This document shows positions 7,480 through 16,230 of a DNA stretch of 64,000 nt, in pieces (the stretch's first letter is position 1; every line of letters starts with the position of its first letter). Source of the DNA: Zongyangia hominis (GTDB lineage: Bacteria; Bacillota; Clostridia; Oscillospirales; Ruminococcaceae). The position numbers and the translations under genes were made by a program. Under the pieces are notes generated by a model, which saw nothing but the letters and a program-made list of their open reading frames with translations, did no database searches and was not told the origin of the DNA. The stretch spans positions 124,001-188,000 of the forward strand of contig NZ_JACRTC010000001.1 of the NCBI RefSeq assembly GCF_014385095.1, written 5' to 3'.

Positions 7480-8835
7480 ATGCCGACCTATTCCATACCC
7501 ACGATACCCACCAACATCATCGTCCATTTGGGCCGGCCGGACCAGCCCGCCCGCAATATCACCGTCCCCTTTATTGAATATATCAAAAACGTGGCTTCCA
7601 GTGAAATTTATCCCACCTGGCCCGAAAGCGCTATCCGGGCCAATATTCTGTCCCAGATTACCTTTGCCCTCAACCGGGTCTATACCGAGTGGTACCGCAG
7701 CCGGGGTTATGACTTTGACATTACCAACTCCACCCAGTACGACCAGTTTTTTGTGGAGAACCGGGACATTTTTGACAACATCAGCAAAATTGTCGACGAT
7801 ATTTTCAATAACTACGTGGTCCGGCAGGGAAGCATCGCCCCTTATTTCACCCAGTATTGCAACGGCACGACCAGCACCTGTGACGGTCTGTCCCAGTGGG
7901 GGACGGTAGAGCTGGCCAACCGGGGAATGGTGCCTTACGAGATCTTGCAGTATTACTACGGGGACGATATCAACATTGTTTTTAACGCCCCGGTCCAGGA
8001 GAATATCCCTTCTTATCCCGGGGTCCCGTTGCGGCTAGGTAGCGCGGGGGAGGATGTGCGCACCATCCAGCGCCAACTCAACCGCATCGGCGACAATTAT
8101 CCCGCCATCCCCCGGGTTTCTCCCACCGACGGCATCTTTAATTTGCAGACCGACGCGGCGGTGCGCAAGTTTCAGCAAATTTTCAACTTGACTGCGGATG
8201 GCATTGTGGGCAAAGCCACCTGGTACAAGATCAAATATATTTATAACGGCGTCAAGAATTTAGGGGAGCTCACTTCCGAGGGGGTCAGCCTGTCGGAGGC
8301 GGACCGGATTTACGCCACCGAGCTAAAGGAGGGGGACAGCGGCAACCAGGTCAGGGCCATCCAGTACTACCTGGCGGTCATCGGCTACTTCGACGATCGG
8401 TTCCCGTTCATTACCCCCGATGGTTTCTTTGGCCCCGAGACGGCGGGCGCGGTGCGCACCTTTCAGCAGGCTTTCGGTATGGAGCCCACCGGCGTTGTCG
8501 ACCGGGACACCTGGTACAAAATCAGCCAAGTTTACGACGATATCATCCACAATCTGCCCCAGGAGGTCCTTTCTGAAAGCGACGAAATCTACCCGGGGCG
8601 GAACCTGTCCCTTGGGATGACGGGAGACGATGTCCAGGCGCTCCAGCGATTTTTGGTGGTCATCTCCCAGAATGATCCTGCCATCTCGCCAGTGACGGTC
8701 ACCGGCACTTTTGACAGCGCCACCGAGGCGGCGGTCCGGGAAATCCAGCGGGAACGCGGCCTGCCGGTCAACGGCGTGGTGGGGCCTCTGACCTGGGCGC
8801 GGGTGGTAGCGCTCTATCAGCAATACGAGGAATAG
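7480..8835 (+). CDS. SpoIID-like domain with three peptidoglycan-binding domains
   Basis: A 451-residue protein. Residues about 10-190 match the SpoIID/LytB pattern: VPFIEYIKNVASSEIYPTWP (keeping the glutamate that is catalytic in SpoIID), ALNRVYTEWYRSRGYDFDIT, and CDGLSQWGTVELANRG followed by EILQYYYGDD. Three PG_binding_1 repeats follow, at about 185-265, 285-365 and 375-450, each with an LRxGSxGxDVxxIQxxL-like start and a DGxxGxxTxxAVxxFQ core. SpoIID enzymes cleave septal glycan during spore engulfment. This one lacks a signal peptide, so it may be a cortex or spore-coat protein instead. ATG 7480 follows a GGGGGG tract. The partner upstream is the Q/P-repeat protein. Confident on domains, less on role. 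Confidence 0.87.
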   Translation: MPTYSIPTIPTNIIVHLGRPDQPARNITVPFIEYIKNVASSEIYPTWPESAIRANILSQITFALNRVYTEWYRSRGYDFDITNSTQYDQFFVENRDIFDNISKIVDDIFNNYVVRQGSIAPYFTQYCNGTTSTCDGLSQWGTVELANRGMVPYEILQYYYGDDINIVFNAPVQENIPSYPGVPLRLGSAGEDVRTIQRQLNRIGDNYPAIPRVSPTDGIFNLQTDAAVRKFQQIFNLTADGIVGKATWYKIKYIYNGVKNLGELTSEGVSLSEADRIYATELKEGDSGNQVRAIQYYLAVIGYFDDRFPFITPDGFFGPETAGAVRTFQQAFGMEPTGVVDRDTWYKISQVYDDIIHNLPQEVLSESDEIYPGRNLSLGMTGDDVQALQRFLVVISQNDPAISPVTVTGTFDSATEAAVREIQRERGLPVNGVVGPLTWARVVALYQQYEE

Positions 8836-8850
8836 CGTACAATCCGAGAA

Positions 8851-8881
8851 AAAGCGCCCCGGTTTATTGCCGGGGCGCTTA
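8851..8881 (-). terminator. Terminator, shared by convergent genes, T tract on minus strand
   Basis: A perfect stem, AAGCGCCCCGG with CCGGGGCGCTT, and a seven-base loop. On the minus strand it runs straight into TTTTTCTC, ending the YgjP-type gene. It may also slow transcription from the SpoIID-like gene. Confidence 0.85.
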
Positions 8882-9601
8882 TTGCATCATCTGCCCGTAG
8901 ATGCGGTAAAGCTCGTTTAGCTGGAGCTTTCGTTCCTTGTCCTGAGGTACAAAGCTGCGCACCAGGGTGTGGAAATCGGGACTGTGGTTGGGGATGAGGG
9001 TGTGGCAGAATTCGTGGATGATGACATATTCGATGCACTCCTGAGGCATAAGAATTAAACGCTTATTGAGGGTGATGCGGTTTTTGGTATGGTTGCAGTT
9101 TCCGAAACTGGCCGTCATCATCCGCAGACGTAGCTCAGGTGTCGCACGACCACCGGTAAAGAAGAGTTGAGCCGCTTGATCATAGAGGCTTTTGAGCACC
9201 ATTTGGGCTTGGGCCTCATACCACCGCCGCACAGCGCTGTCAATAGAGTCCGGGTCGGAAGCGTTGGGGACAAACACTTGTAGGAGCCCGCCCGAGAGCC
9301 GGGCCCCAGGCCTTTTATATACGGTGACGACCAGGGGATATCGCTTCCCCAGATAAAAGGCGAAGCCGCAGTCGGCAGGGCTTGTAAACTGCTCGGTTTG
9401 GGTGTGAAAGCGGGTGTGGAGGAGAAGCCAGTCAAATTTGAGGGCAAGAAAACTTTCAATGGAGGCAAAGGGCAACCGCTTGGGCGCGGAAACAAAGACC
9501 TGTCCGTCGCTCGTGATCCGCACGTTGATGTTCTTGACTTTTTTGCGCTCCAAGGTGTACGGAATTTCGTCAGCGCCCCGCCGGATGATGAGCTGTTCCA
9601 A
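8879..9601 (-). CDS. YgjP-like (DUF45) M48-type metallopeptidase
   Basis: A 240-residue protein of the YgjP/DUF45 group. The N-terminal half carries KKVKNINVRITSDGQVFVSAPKR-type strands. The C-terminal half holds the zinc site: ECIEYVIIHEFCHTLIPNHSPDFH, with HEFCH as the HExxH motif, preceded by GNCNHTKNRITLN. Proteins of this group are soluble and poorly characterised; some neighbour restriction systems, but none is here. The TTG start at 9601 is supported by AAAGGAGG eight bases upstream. It is a single gene whose terminator overlaps its stop codon. Confidence 0.88.
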   Translation of the reverse strand: MEQLIIRRGADEIPYTLERKKVKNINVRITSDGQVFVSAPKRLPFASIESFLALKFDWLLLHTRFHTQTEQFTSPADCGFAFYLGKRYPLVVTVYKRPGARLSGGLLQVFVPNASDPDSIDSAVRRWYEAQAQMVLKSLYDQAAQLFFTGGRATPELRLRMMTASFGNCNHTKNRITLNKRLILMPQECIEYVIIHEFCHTLIPNHSPDFHTLVRSFVPQDKERKLQLNELYRIYGQMMQ

Positions 9602-9887
9602 TTGTATCGCCTCCTTTAACCATAAGAATGCGCGGGAACAAGGACTTTGTCCCTATTATAGTACAGCAAATGAAAGAAAAACAGAGGGTAACGGCACTAT
9701 GAAAATAGTGTGTCCTAATTTTGCCATCTGGCGTCGTCGGGAAGGGCGGCTGTTTTCCATCATGAAAGAGAGGAACAAAAGCGTAAGGAAAATTTAAGAA
9801 GATTATTCATTTTCTATTAACAATTGGGTGGGAAGCAAAGGTTAAGATGGTTAAGTAAATGGGTAAATTTTGGAAGGGGGCAAGAGC

Positions 9888-10694
9888 TTGAAGCCAATCA
9901 TCGAGGTAAAAAATCTCCGCAAAGTGTACCGCATTGGAACGGAAAAAGTGGTGGCCCTCCAAAAAATTGACCTGGAAATCCAGAAGGGGGAAGTCTGCTG
10001 TATCCTCGGCACGTCAGGAAGCGGAAAATCCACCTTGCTCAACATGCTGGCGGGGCTGGAAAAGCCCACAAGGGGCCAGGCGCTGCTCAGCGGCGTGGAC
10101 GTAACCCAGCTCAGCGAGCGGAAATTAGCGAAGTTCCGCCAGCGCAACGTGGGCTTTGTCTTTCAGTCCTACAACCTGATGGGGGGGCTCACGGCGCTGG
10201 AAAATGTGGCCATGCCTTTGACCTATCAGGGGGTCTCCCGCGCCAAACGGAACAAGCGGGCGAGAGCGATGCTCAAAGCGGTGGGCCTTGGCAACCGCAT
10301 CTATCACAAGCCGACCCAGATGTCCGGCGGCCAGCAGCAGCGGGTGGGTATCGCCCGGGCCTTTGTGGCAAAGCCCAAGATCGTGTTCGCCGACGAACCG
10401 ACGGGCAACCTGGACACCAAGACCACCATGGAGGTCATGGAGCTGATGGTTAAGATGGCAAGAAAGAATAACCAGACGCTGGTCATTGTCACCCACGACC
10501 CGGAAATCTCAGTTTTCGCCGACCGGATTGTCCACATCACCGATGGGCTGATCGATTCGGACAAGCCCAATGTTTCCATTGTGCCCCCTCTGGCGGAGGG
10601 GGATGACCAGGCGGCAAAGCAGGGGTCAGAAAGCGGGCTTTTGCAGGCAACAGCTGACACAGAAGCAATACAGGCAAAGGAGAATGTACAATGA
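9888..10694 (+). CDS. MacB/LolD-type ABC transporter ATP-binding protein
   Basis: A 268-residue ATPase. Motifs in order: Walker A GTSGSGKST, Q-loop FVFQSYNL, signature MSGGQQQRVGIARAF, Walker B IVFADEPTGNLD, and H-loop VIVTHDPE. FADEPTGNLD and QSYNL are hallmarks of the MacB/LolD/FtsE subfamily that drives FtsX-type permeases by mechanotransmission. TTG 9888 is chosen because GGAAGGGGG lies seven bases upstream; a TTG at 9870 would fall before that site. The C-terminal 45 residues past the ATPase core are acidic and probably disordered. The gene overlaps the next gene by four bases, and an FtsX permease follows, so all three form one export or envelope-remodelling complex. Confidence 0.93.
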   Translation: MKPIIEVKNLRKVYRIGTEKVVALQKIDLEIQKGEVCCILGTSGSGKSTLLNMLAGLEKPTRGQALLSGVDVTQLSERKLAKFRQRNVGFVFQSYNLMGGLTALENVAMPLTYQGVSRAKRNKRARAMLKAVGLGNRIYHKPTQMSGGQQQRVGIARAFVAKPKIVFADEPTGNLDTKTTMEVMELMVKMARKNNQTLVIVTHDPEISVFADRIVHITDGLIDSDKPNVSIVPPLAEGDDQAAKQGSESGLLQATADTEAIQAKENVQ

Positions 10695-12265
10695 AAAGAT
10701 GTTTGAGCGCGCTCGTGGCGCTGATGATGGCACTGATGGTCCTCTTTTCCGCCATGCCGACGGCGTTTGCCGCTGAGGGCGGGGAACCCAATCCTCCCGC
10801 AACTGATACCCCTTCTGGAACAGAGGATGTATTTATTGAATCCGTTATGTTTTCTCAGACTCCAACAGTGACTAAAGATAAAAATGGCAATATGACCTCC
10901 AATACCTTCGATGTCTATTTGACAATCGCTGATTATATGGCATTTAACGGATATAAAACAGAAGAACAGTGGCTGAGTGCTCTGAGTGATTTTTTAGAGA
11001 GTGATACATACATTCAATCTCTTGATCTCACTTTGTCGGCAGGAGAATTTTATGTGAATGGTGAAACAGAAGCATCACTGGTCGCTTGGAATGAGGGAAA
11101 TTATAAAGATAAATTTTACAATTTAGACGAATTATTATCCAAAGGAAAAGTAAAGTTCAAAATTAAAATTTCCAAAGTCCAATTCAGCGGGACAGAACCG
11201 GCTTCTCTGGGTGTGGATGTTCGCTACAAATTCCCGAAAATTGATGAGGACGGTACCATGAATAAGGGAATAGATGTGATGTATTCCCACTCCTTATCTA
11301 GGGTTATTAGAAATGTCAAGGTTCCAAATGAAACCCCAGATGATGATAATCCCAATGATTCCGAGGAGCCGGATAAGGAGCAGTCCATCCCCAAGCCCTA
11401 TCTGATGATTGACAGCTATGTTTTCGGCGGCGGCCAGGCTGTAGAGGCTGGCAATGAGTTTTCCTTGACCCTTAATTTTGTCAACACCAGCGGCGCCACC
11501 CTCAAAAATGTCATGGTCACCCTGGACGGAGACACCTCCTTCATCCCCGTCAACACCAGCAGCTCCTTCTACATACCCGAAGTCAAAGGAAAAGGCCGCT
11601 ATACCAAGGTCATCAAATTCTATACCGACGTCTCTGTGGAGCCCAAGCCCCAGAAGGTCAACGTCAAGATGGACTATGAGTATTTCCTCAACGATAAATA
11701 CAACGAGATGTCCAACGCCCAGGTGCTGACCATCTCCACCATTCAGCCCGACCGCTTCACCGTGGCCAAGGCGGAAATTCCCACCGAGGTGTATATCGGG
11801 CAGGAGACGGAGGCCTCCGTGACCTTTAAGAACATGGGCAAAAGCGACATCGTGAACATTTCCGCCGAAGTCCAGGGCGACATCCAGAATCCCGGACAGC
11901 TGGCCCTCTTCGACAACATGCAGGCGGGCAAAAGCGACACCTTTGAATTCAACATCTCCCCCTTAAACGAGGGCGTTTGCAATCTCAAAGTCATCATCAA
12001 GTATGAGGACGCCATGGGCAAGCAATATGAGATTTCCCAGGACTACCAGACCACCGCCATGGCGGCCGAACCCGGCATGGAGCCCATGCCCCCCACCGAC
12101 CCGACCATCGGAGAACAGCCGGAGGAGCCCCAAAAGGGCGTCAATTTCTGGCTTATCGGCGGCATCGCCGTGGCGGTGATCATTATCGCGGTGGTGGCCA
12201 CCAAGATTATACGAAAGAAACTCCAGGAGAAGCGGGAAAAGGAGCTGGATGATGAGGATATTTGA
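10691..12265 (+). CDS. Exported membrane-anchored protein of an ABC/FtsX operon (COG1361/CARDB-like)
   Basis: A 524-residue protein with a signal peptide (hydrophobic core about 8-26, cut near AFA-AEG), a large extracellular part, and one C-terminal transmembrane helix (FWLIGGIAVAVIIIAVVATKI) with a lysine-rich inside tail. The second half of the ectodomain, about 230-470, holds two CARDB- or S-layer-like beta-sandwich repeats typical of COG1361 proteins sitting between MacB-type ATPases and FtsX permeases (GNEFSLTLNFVNTSG and GQETEASVTFKNMGKSDI are the paired starts). It overlaps the ATPase gene by ATGA and the permease by 17 bases. The DNA for roughly residues 35-230 is much more AT-rich than the rest, so the gene is mosaic. 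It probably acts as an extracellular adaptor (inference). Confidence 0.82.
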   Translation: MKRCLSALVALMMALMVLFSAMPTAFAAEGGEPNPPATDTPSGTEDVFIESVMFSQTPTVTKDKNGNMTSNTFDVYLTIADYMAFNGYKTEEQWLSALSDFLESDTYIQSLDLTLSAGEFYVNGETEASLVAWNEGNYKDKFYNLDELLSKGKVKFKIKISKVQFSGTEPASLGVDVRYKFPKIDEDGTMNKGIDVMYSHSLSRVIRNVKVPNETPDDDNPNDSEEPDKEQSIPKPYLMIDSYVFGGGQAVEAGNEFSLTLNFVNTSGATLKNVMVTLDGDTSFIPVNTSSSFYIPEVKGKGRYTKVIKFYTDVSVEPKPQKVNVKMDYEYFLNDKYNEMSNAQVLTISTIQPDRFTVAKAEIPTEVYIGQETEASVTFKNMGKSDIVNISAEVQGDIQNPGQLALFDNMQAGKSDTFEFNISPLNEGVCNLKVIIKYEDAMGKQYEISQDYQTTAMAAEPGMEPMPPTDPTIGEQPEEPQKGVNFWLIGGIAVAVIIIAVVATKIIRKKLQEKREKELDDEDI

Positions 12266-13736
12266 CCTAATCTCCATGTGCCTGCGCAACCTCTTCCGCC
12301 GGAAGGCGCGCACCCTGTTGACGGTGGCGGGCGTCATCATCGGCACCTGTTCCATCGTGGTGATGATTTCTCTGGGCGTGGGCATGTCCAACAGCCAGGA
12401 CGAAATGCTCAAACAGATGGGAGATTTGACGCTGATCTACGTCAATAACTACGGCGCGGGCCAGAATGATGTGAAACTCAACGACGAGGCTGTGGAATCG
12501 TTTAAATCTATGGAGCATGTGGCGGCGGTCACCCCCCATATTGAGGAATATGACCTGGTGGAGATTGTCAGCGGGAAAAAGGAGCGCTACATGTTCCAGG
12601 GGAGTATCACCGGAATTGACGTGAACGCCATGGAAGCCTTCGGCTATAAGCTCTCGGAAGGTCGTTATTTACAGCCAAACGACAAGGAGGCCACGGTCTG
12701 GGTGGGCCAAAATGCCGCTTATCAGTTTGTCGACACCAAGAAAAAGGGCAATAACAACATGGTGTGGCCCGAACCGGACGCCAACGGCAACATCCCCAAG
12801 CCCTTTGTGGACATGTTAAACGATTCGCTCCTCATGCGGGTCAAAACCTATGACGACGAATCCAGCTCCGGCGGCGACGTAATGGTGGGGGGCGGCATGG
12901 TAATGTACGGCAGCCCCAAGCTGACGGTATCGCCCCTTTCCCTGGACCCGGGGGAATCCTCCTCCGGCTCGGGGGAGGATTCCGGCTCCACCAAGCCGAA
13001 GACAAAAAAGAAGAACGAATATAAGCTTAATGTGATCGGCGTCATGGAGGAGGACTTTAACAAGGGTTCCGAAACGGGTTACGGCATCCTGATGGACATC
13101 AAACTCCTCAAAAAGCTCCAGGACGAGCGGGACAAGCTCAACAAGGTCCCAGCCAAGGACAGAGCCTCCGAAAAAGGCTATACCACCGTCTGGGTCAAGG
13201 CCGACGACATCGACCACGTGGCGGAAATTGAGCAGGCCATCAAGGACATGGGCTACAACGACACCTGGAGCCTCTCCTCGAGCCGGGAAGCCATGCAGGA
13301 TTACACCCGGAACATCCAGATGGTTTTGGGCGGCCTGGGCGCCATCTCCATGCTGGTGGCGGCGCTTGGCATCGCCAACACCATGATCATGTCCATCTAC
13401 GAGCGGACCCGCGAAATCGGCATCATGAAGGTGCTGGGCTGCCAGGTGGGCAACATCCGCAGCCTCTTCCTGATGGAAGCGGGGAGCATCGGACTCATGG
13501 GGGGCATCCTGGGAGTCGGCATCAGCTACGGACTCTCCTTTGCCCTCAACCATTTCCTGGCGGGCACCATGGGCGGCATGGATGCCCAAGGCGCTATGAT
13601 GGACATCTCCGTCATCCCGCCCTGGCTGGTGCTGCTGGGTATGGCGTTTGCCGTGGGCGTGGGCCTCGTGTCCGGGTTCTACCCGGCCAACCGGGCGGTC
13701 AAGATCAGCGCCCTGGAAGCCATCAAGCACGACTGA
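12249..13736 (+). CDS. FtsX-like ABC transporter permease (MacB type)
   Basis: A 495-residue permease with the MacB layout: an N-terminal helix after FRRKARTLLTVAGVIIGT, a large extracellular segment of about 320 residues, then three C-terminal helices beginning near LGGLGAISMLVAALGIANTMIMSIYERTREIGIMKVLG, which is the diagnostic FtsX motif. The extracellular part includes a low-complexity insert, SSSGSGEDSGSTKPKTKKKN. AAGGAG precedes the ATG pair at 12249/12252, inside the end of the previous gene, so translation is coupled. With the ATPase and the anchored exported protein it forms a tripartite system without a recognisable substrate. A terminator follows. Confidence 0.92.
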   Translation: MMRIFDLISMCLRNLFRRKARTLLTVAGVIIGTCSIVVMISLGVGMSNSQDEMLKQMGDLTLIYVNNYGAGQNDVKLNDEAVESFKSMEHVAAVTPHIEEYDLVEIVSGKKERYMFQGSITGIDVNAMEAFGYKLSEGRYLQPNDKEATVWVGQNAAYQFVDTKKKGNNNMVWPEPDANGNIPKPFVDMLNDSLLMRVKTYDDESSSGGDVMVGGGMVMYGSPKLTVSPLSLDPGESSSGSGEDSGSTKPKTKKKNEYKLNVIGVMEEDFNKGSETGYGILMDIKLLKKLQDERDKLNKVPAKDRASEKGYTTVWVKADDIDHVAEIEQAIKDMGYNDTWSLSSSREAMQDYTRNIQMVLGGLGAISMLVAALGIANTMIMSIYERTREIGIMKVLGCQVGNIRSLFLMEAGSIGLMGGILGVGISYGLSFALNHFLAGTMGGMDAQGAMMDISVIPPWLVLLGMAFAVGVGLVSGFYPANRAVKISALEAIKHD

Positions 13737-13746
13737 CACAGAAACA

Positions 13747-13780
13747 AAAAAGCGGAAGGCGATCTGCCTTCCGCTTTTTG
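13747..13780. terminator. Bidirectional terminator between convergent genes
   Basis: A perfect stem, AGCGGAAGGC with GCCTTCCGCT, and a five-base loop, with T runs on both strands (TTTTTG on plus, TTTTTTGTTT on minus). It ends both the FtsX operon and the FMN lipoprotein gene. Confidence 0.9.
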
Positions 13781-13794
13781 CATGAATTGTCTGT

Positions 13795-14256
13795 CTATTT
13801 GTCTCCGCCTTCGCCTTCGGATTTGCTTTCTATCACCAGGGTGGCGGTGTCGCCCTTCTTGACATTGTCTTTGAGCAGGGCCTTAACCAGCTCTTTAAAG
13901 CTGACGGTGGAGTTGGTGGCGCCGGCCACTTTGTCAACCTTGTCGATATCCTGGGTGTCCATCAGTTTCTGGGCCAGCTCCGGGTAGAATTTCGCCGGAT
14001 AGGTGCCGCTGACAGGCTCCATGGAAGCTTTGTATTCTTCGTCGTCGGTCTTGAGTCCGCCGGCCTCATTGACAGCGTTAAAGTTTACGTCGGTAAACTT
14101 GCCGTCCTTGACGGTCAGCTCCACATACTCTTTGTAGCCATGGGAATAGGCGCTGTACTCCGCCTTGTAGGTGCCGTCCTTCATAGATGCGCCACAGCTG
14201 GTGAAGACGGTGGCAATCATGAGTGCGCCAAGCAGCGATGCGATGATCTTTTTCAT
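13795..14256 (-). CDS. FMN-binding domain lipoprotein
   Basis: A 153-residue lipoprotein. Residues 1-21 are a signal peptide with lipobox TSC, so the mature protein starts at Cys21 and is lipid-anchored outside. The remainder is an FMN-binding domain: GTYKAEYSAYSHGYKEYVEL, then KVAGATNSTVSF, which resembles the flavinylation site where ApbE links FMN to a threonine (compare AGATISST in RnfG here). The start is ATG 14256 after AAGGAGGG. It is divergent from apbE and the rnf operon, separated by about 330 bases. It is plausibly an extracellular flavin electron carrier, as known for PplA-type proteins in Gram-positive bacteria, though it has only one FMN domain. Confidence 0.85.
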   Translation of the reverse strand: MKKIIASLLGALMIATVFTSCGASMKDGTYKAEYSAYSHGYKEYVELTVKDGKFTDVNFNAVNEAGGLKTDDEEYKASMEPVSGTYPAKFYPELAQKLMDTQDIDKVDKVAGATNSTVSFKELVKALLKDNVKKGDTATLVIESKSEGEGGDK

Positions 14257-14587
14257 GAAAATACCCTCCTTAGGATTCTTGCATGGAAATGTTGCCTTGT
14301 TTTATACGGTTTCAGTATACAATAAAAAGAAGGAAAAAGCAAGATGATTCTGATCCTTTTTTCGCGAACCTTCTTTTAATTTATGAATATTTTACGCCGG
14401 CGCAGCAAAAATATACCGTTTTCACTAAAAATCAGAAGGCGGCCGGCACGGGAAGTTGGCGGAGGGAAAATTTGTTCAAAGTTTTCTCATAAATGATGTA
14501 AAAAAAATTGAAATCAAACCAAGAATAGTATAAAATAAGGGTTATGACTGGACCACTTAGGGCTGGTGACCGAATCAAGAGAGGAAT
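14257..14587. other. Divergent promoter region between FMN lipoprotein and apbE-rnf
   Basis: About 330 AT-rich bases with no supported gene. It contains the apbE-rnf promoter (14508-14536). No FMN riboswitch (RFN) core was recognised, although flavin genes flank it. Confidence 0.6.
14508..14536 (+). promoter_or_regulatory. Sigma-A type promoter of the apbE-rnf operon
   Basis: TTGAAA, 17 bases, TAAAAT. The predicted start is about 45 bases before the apbE ATG. Confidence 0.6.
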
Positions 14588-15658
14588 ATGCGCTTGAGTA
14601 AAAACAGGAGAATCTGGGCCTATCTCGTGGCGGGTGTGACGCTGGCGGCCATTGTTGCCTTCGGCTGGATTTATAGTGCCCGCAAAGGGGAAGCCGCCAA
14701 CTCAGAGCGGTTCATGATGGACACCATCATCAGTCAGACCGTATACGGCCCTAAGGCACAGGAGACGGTGAATTTGGTCAACGACCAGCTCAGCCGTTTT
14801 GAGAATCTCATTTCCATGCACTTGGACGGCTCGGAGGTTGCCCAAATTAATAAAAACGCGGGCATGGGATATGTGAAGGTTTCTAAGGAGACCTTTGACC
14901 TTATCAGTGTGGCCAAGACCATGTCGGAGCAATCGGGCGGCCTGTTTGACATCACCATCGCGCCGCTGACAAACCTCTGGGGTATTACCTCCGGCAATAC
15001 CCGCATCCCGTCCCAGCAGGAGATCGACGAGGCCAAGGCATTGGTCGACTACCGCGACATTTTGTTAAACGAAGAGGAGACGTCGATTATGCTCCGGAGA
15101 AAGGGGCAAGCGCTGGACTTGGGGGGAATCGCCAAGGGGATGGCCAGCGATATGGTCCGGGAAATCTATGGGGAGCAGAAGATCACCTCCGCCGACATCT
15201 CTTTGGGTGGCAATGTGCTGGTCATCGGGAAGAACCCCCAGGGCAAGGACTTCTCCATCGGTATCCGCGACCCCAGGGGGACGGCCAACGAGATGATCGC
15301 CGCCATCACCATGGAAAACAAGGTGGAGGCCACCACCGGCGACTATGAACGTTACTTCGAGAAGGACGGCAAGCGCTATCACCATGTGATTGACCCGCGC
15401 ACCGGCTACCCATGTGAGACCGATCTCATCCAGGCGACCGTTGTTTGTGAAAACGGCATGATGGCGGATTTCCTCTCCACCACCCTGTTTATGATGGGGC
15501 GGGACCAGGTGCTCAAATACGCGGACAACGGGGTCTTCGACTTCATCATTGTGGACAAGGATAAAAACGTATATGTCTCCCCGGGGCTTCAAGACTCCTT
15601 CCGGCAAAATGGGGAAAAGGGTGAGTACACCTTTTATGAGGCAAAAGCCGATGGATGA
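14588..15658 (+). CDS. apbE: FAD:protein FMN transferase ApbE
   Basis: A 356-residue, membrane-anchored or exported protein: the N-terminal helix 11-31 (WAYLVAGVTLAAIVAFGWI) precedes an ApbE fold. Typical segments are FMMDTIISQTVYG, FDITIAPLTNLWGI, the ALDLGGIAKGMASD motif, then ISLGGNVLVIG, and the C-terminal HHVIDPRTGYPCETD with MMADFLSTTLFMMG. ApbE transfers FMN from FAD to a threonine on target proteins such as RnfD and RnfG, both encoded just downstream. It is first in the operon, in line with its job of maturing the complex. ATG 14588 is very close to the GAGG site; TTG 14594 has better spacing and could be the true start, costing only two residues. Confidence 0.94.
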   Translation: MRLSKNRRIWAYLVAGVTLAAIVAFGWIYSARKGEAANSERFMMDTIISQTVYGPKAQETVNLVNDQLSRFENLISMHLDGSEVAQINKNAGMGYVKVSKETFDLISVAKTMSEQSGGLFDITIAPLTNLWGITSGNTRIPSQQEIDEAKALVDYRDILLNEEETSIMLRRKGQALDLGGIAKGMASDMVREIYGEQKITSADISLGGNVLVIGKNPQGKDFSIGIRDPRGTANEMIAAITMENKVEATTGDYERYFEKDGKRYHHVIDPRTGYPCETDLIQATVVCENGMMADFLSTTLFMMGRDQVLKYADNGVFDFIIVDKDKNVYVSPGLQDSFRQNGEKGEYTFYEAKADG

Positions 15659-15668
15659 GGGGATGCAG

Positions 15669-16199
15669 ATGCAAAAACATGGCAGCGCGGCATATAACGT
15701 GGCCTTTACCGGCCTATTATTCGCCCTGGCGGTGGTATTGGCCTTTTTGGAGGGCCTCCTTCCGACAGCGGCTTTTTTGCCGCCCGGAGTAAAATTGGGA
15801 CTATCCAACATCATCACCATGTACGCCCTTTTCTTTGTGGGCGGAAAGCGCGCGACGGCGGTTGCGGTGCTCAAATCCTTGTTTGTCTTTCTTACCCGGG
15901 GTTTTACCGCCAGCGTGTTGAGTTTGTGCGGGGGACTGTTGTCCCTGGGCGTCATGCTTTTGCTCATCCGGCTGAAGAAAGTGAAGCTCCATTATTTGAC
16001 GGTGAGCATCTTCGGCGCGGTATTCCACAACCTGGGGCAGATCGCGGCGGCCTCCCTGCTTTTGGAGACGGCGCTGGTCTTTTACTACCTGCCAGTGATC
16101 ATCCTATCCGGCATTGTGATGGGTGTGGTCACGGGAATTACTTTACGGATTGTCATGCCTGCCCTTGACAGGCTGCAACATAAAGTCAACGAAACCTGA
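15669..16199 (+). CDS. Gx transporter family protein (heptaprenyl-diphosphate-synthase component I-like)
   Basis: A 176-residue integral membrane protein with about five to six helices, of the family annotated Gx transporter or Hpre_diP_synt_I. Typical stretches are FTGLLFALAVVLAFLEGLLP, GVKLGLSNIITMYALF, RGFTASVLSLCGGLLSLGVM and GAVFHNLGQIAAA. It often sits with rnf and apbE genes in Clostridia; its role there is not established, and a small-molecule (S-component-like) transport function is suspected. ATG 15669 is preferred because GAGGGG lies six bases upstream; ATGs at 15651 and 15663 overlap that site. It lies 10 bases after apbE and 31 before rnfC. Confidence 0.82.
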   Translation: MQKHGSAAYNVAFTGLLFALAVVLAFLEGLLPTAAFLPPGVKLGLSNIITMYALFFVGGKRATAVAVLKSLFVFLTRGFTASVLSLCGGLLSLGVMLLLIRLKKVKLHYLTVSIFGAVFHNLGQIAAASLLLETALVFYYLPVIILSGIVMGVVTGITLRIVMPALDRLQHKVNET

Positions 16200-16230
16200 G
16201 ATAAAAACTATGGATATGGAGGAAAACGAC

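Noticed and set aside
9699..9797. A 32-codon plus-strand frame between the YgjP-type and ABC genes (MKIVCPNFAIW...)
   Set aside because: There is a GAGGG upstream, but the peptide is short, basic and without any relative I recognise; too weak to call.
14257..14587. Possible FMN riboswitch before apbE-rnf
   Set aside because: No RFN core sequence could be found despite the flavin-related genes.
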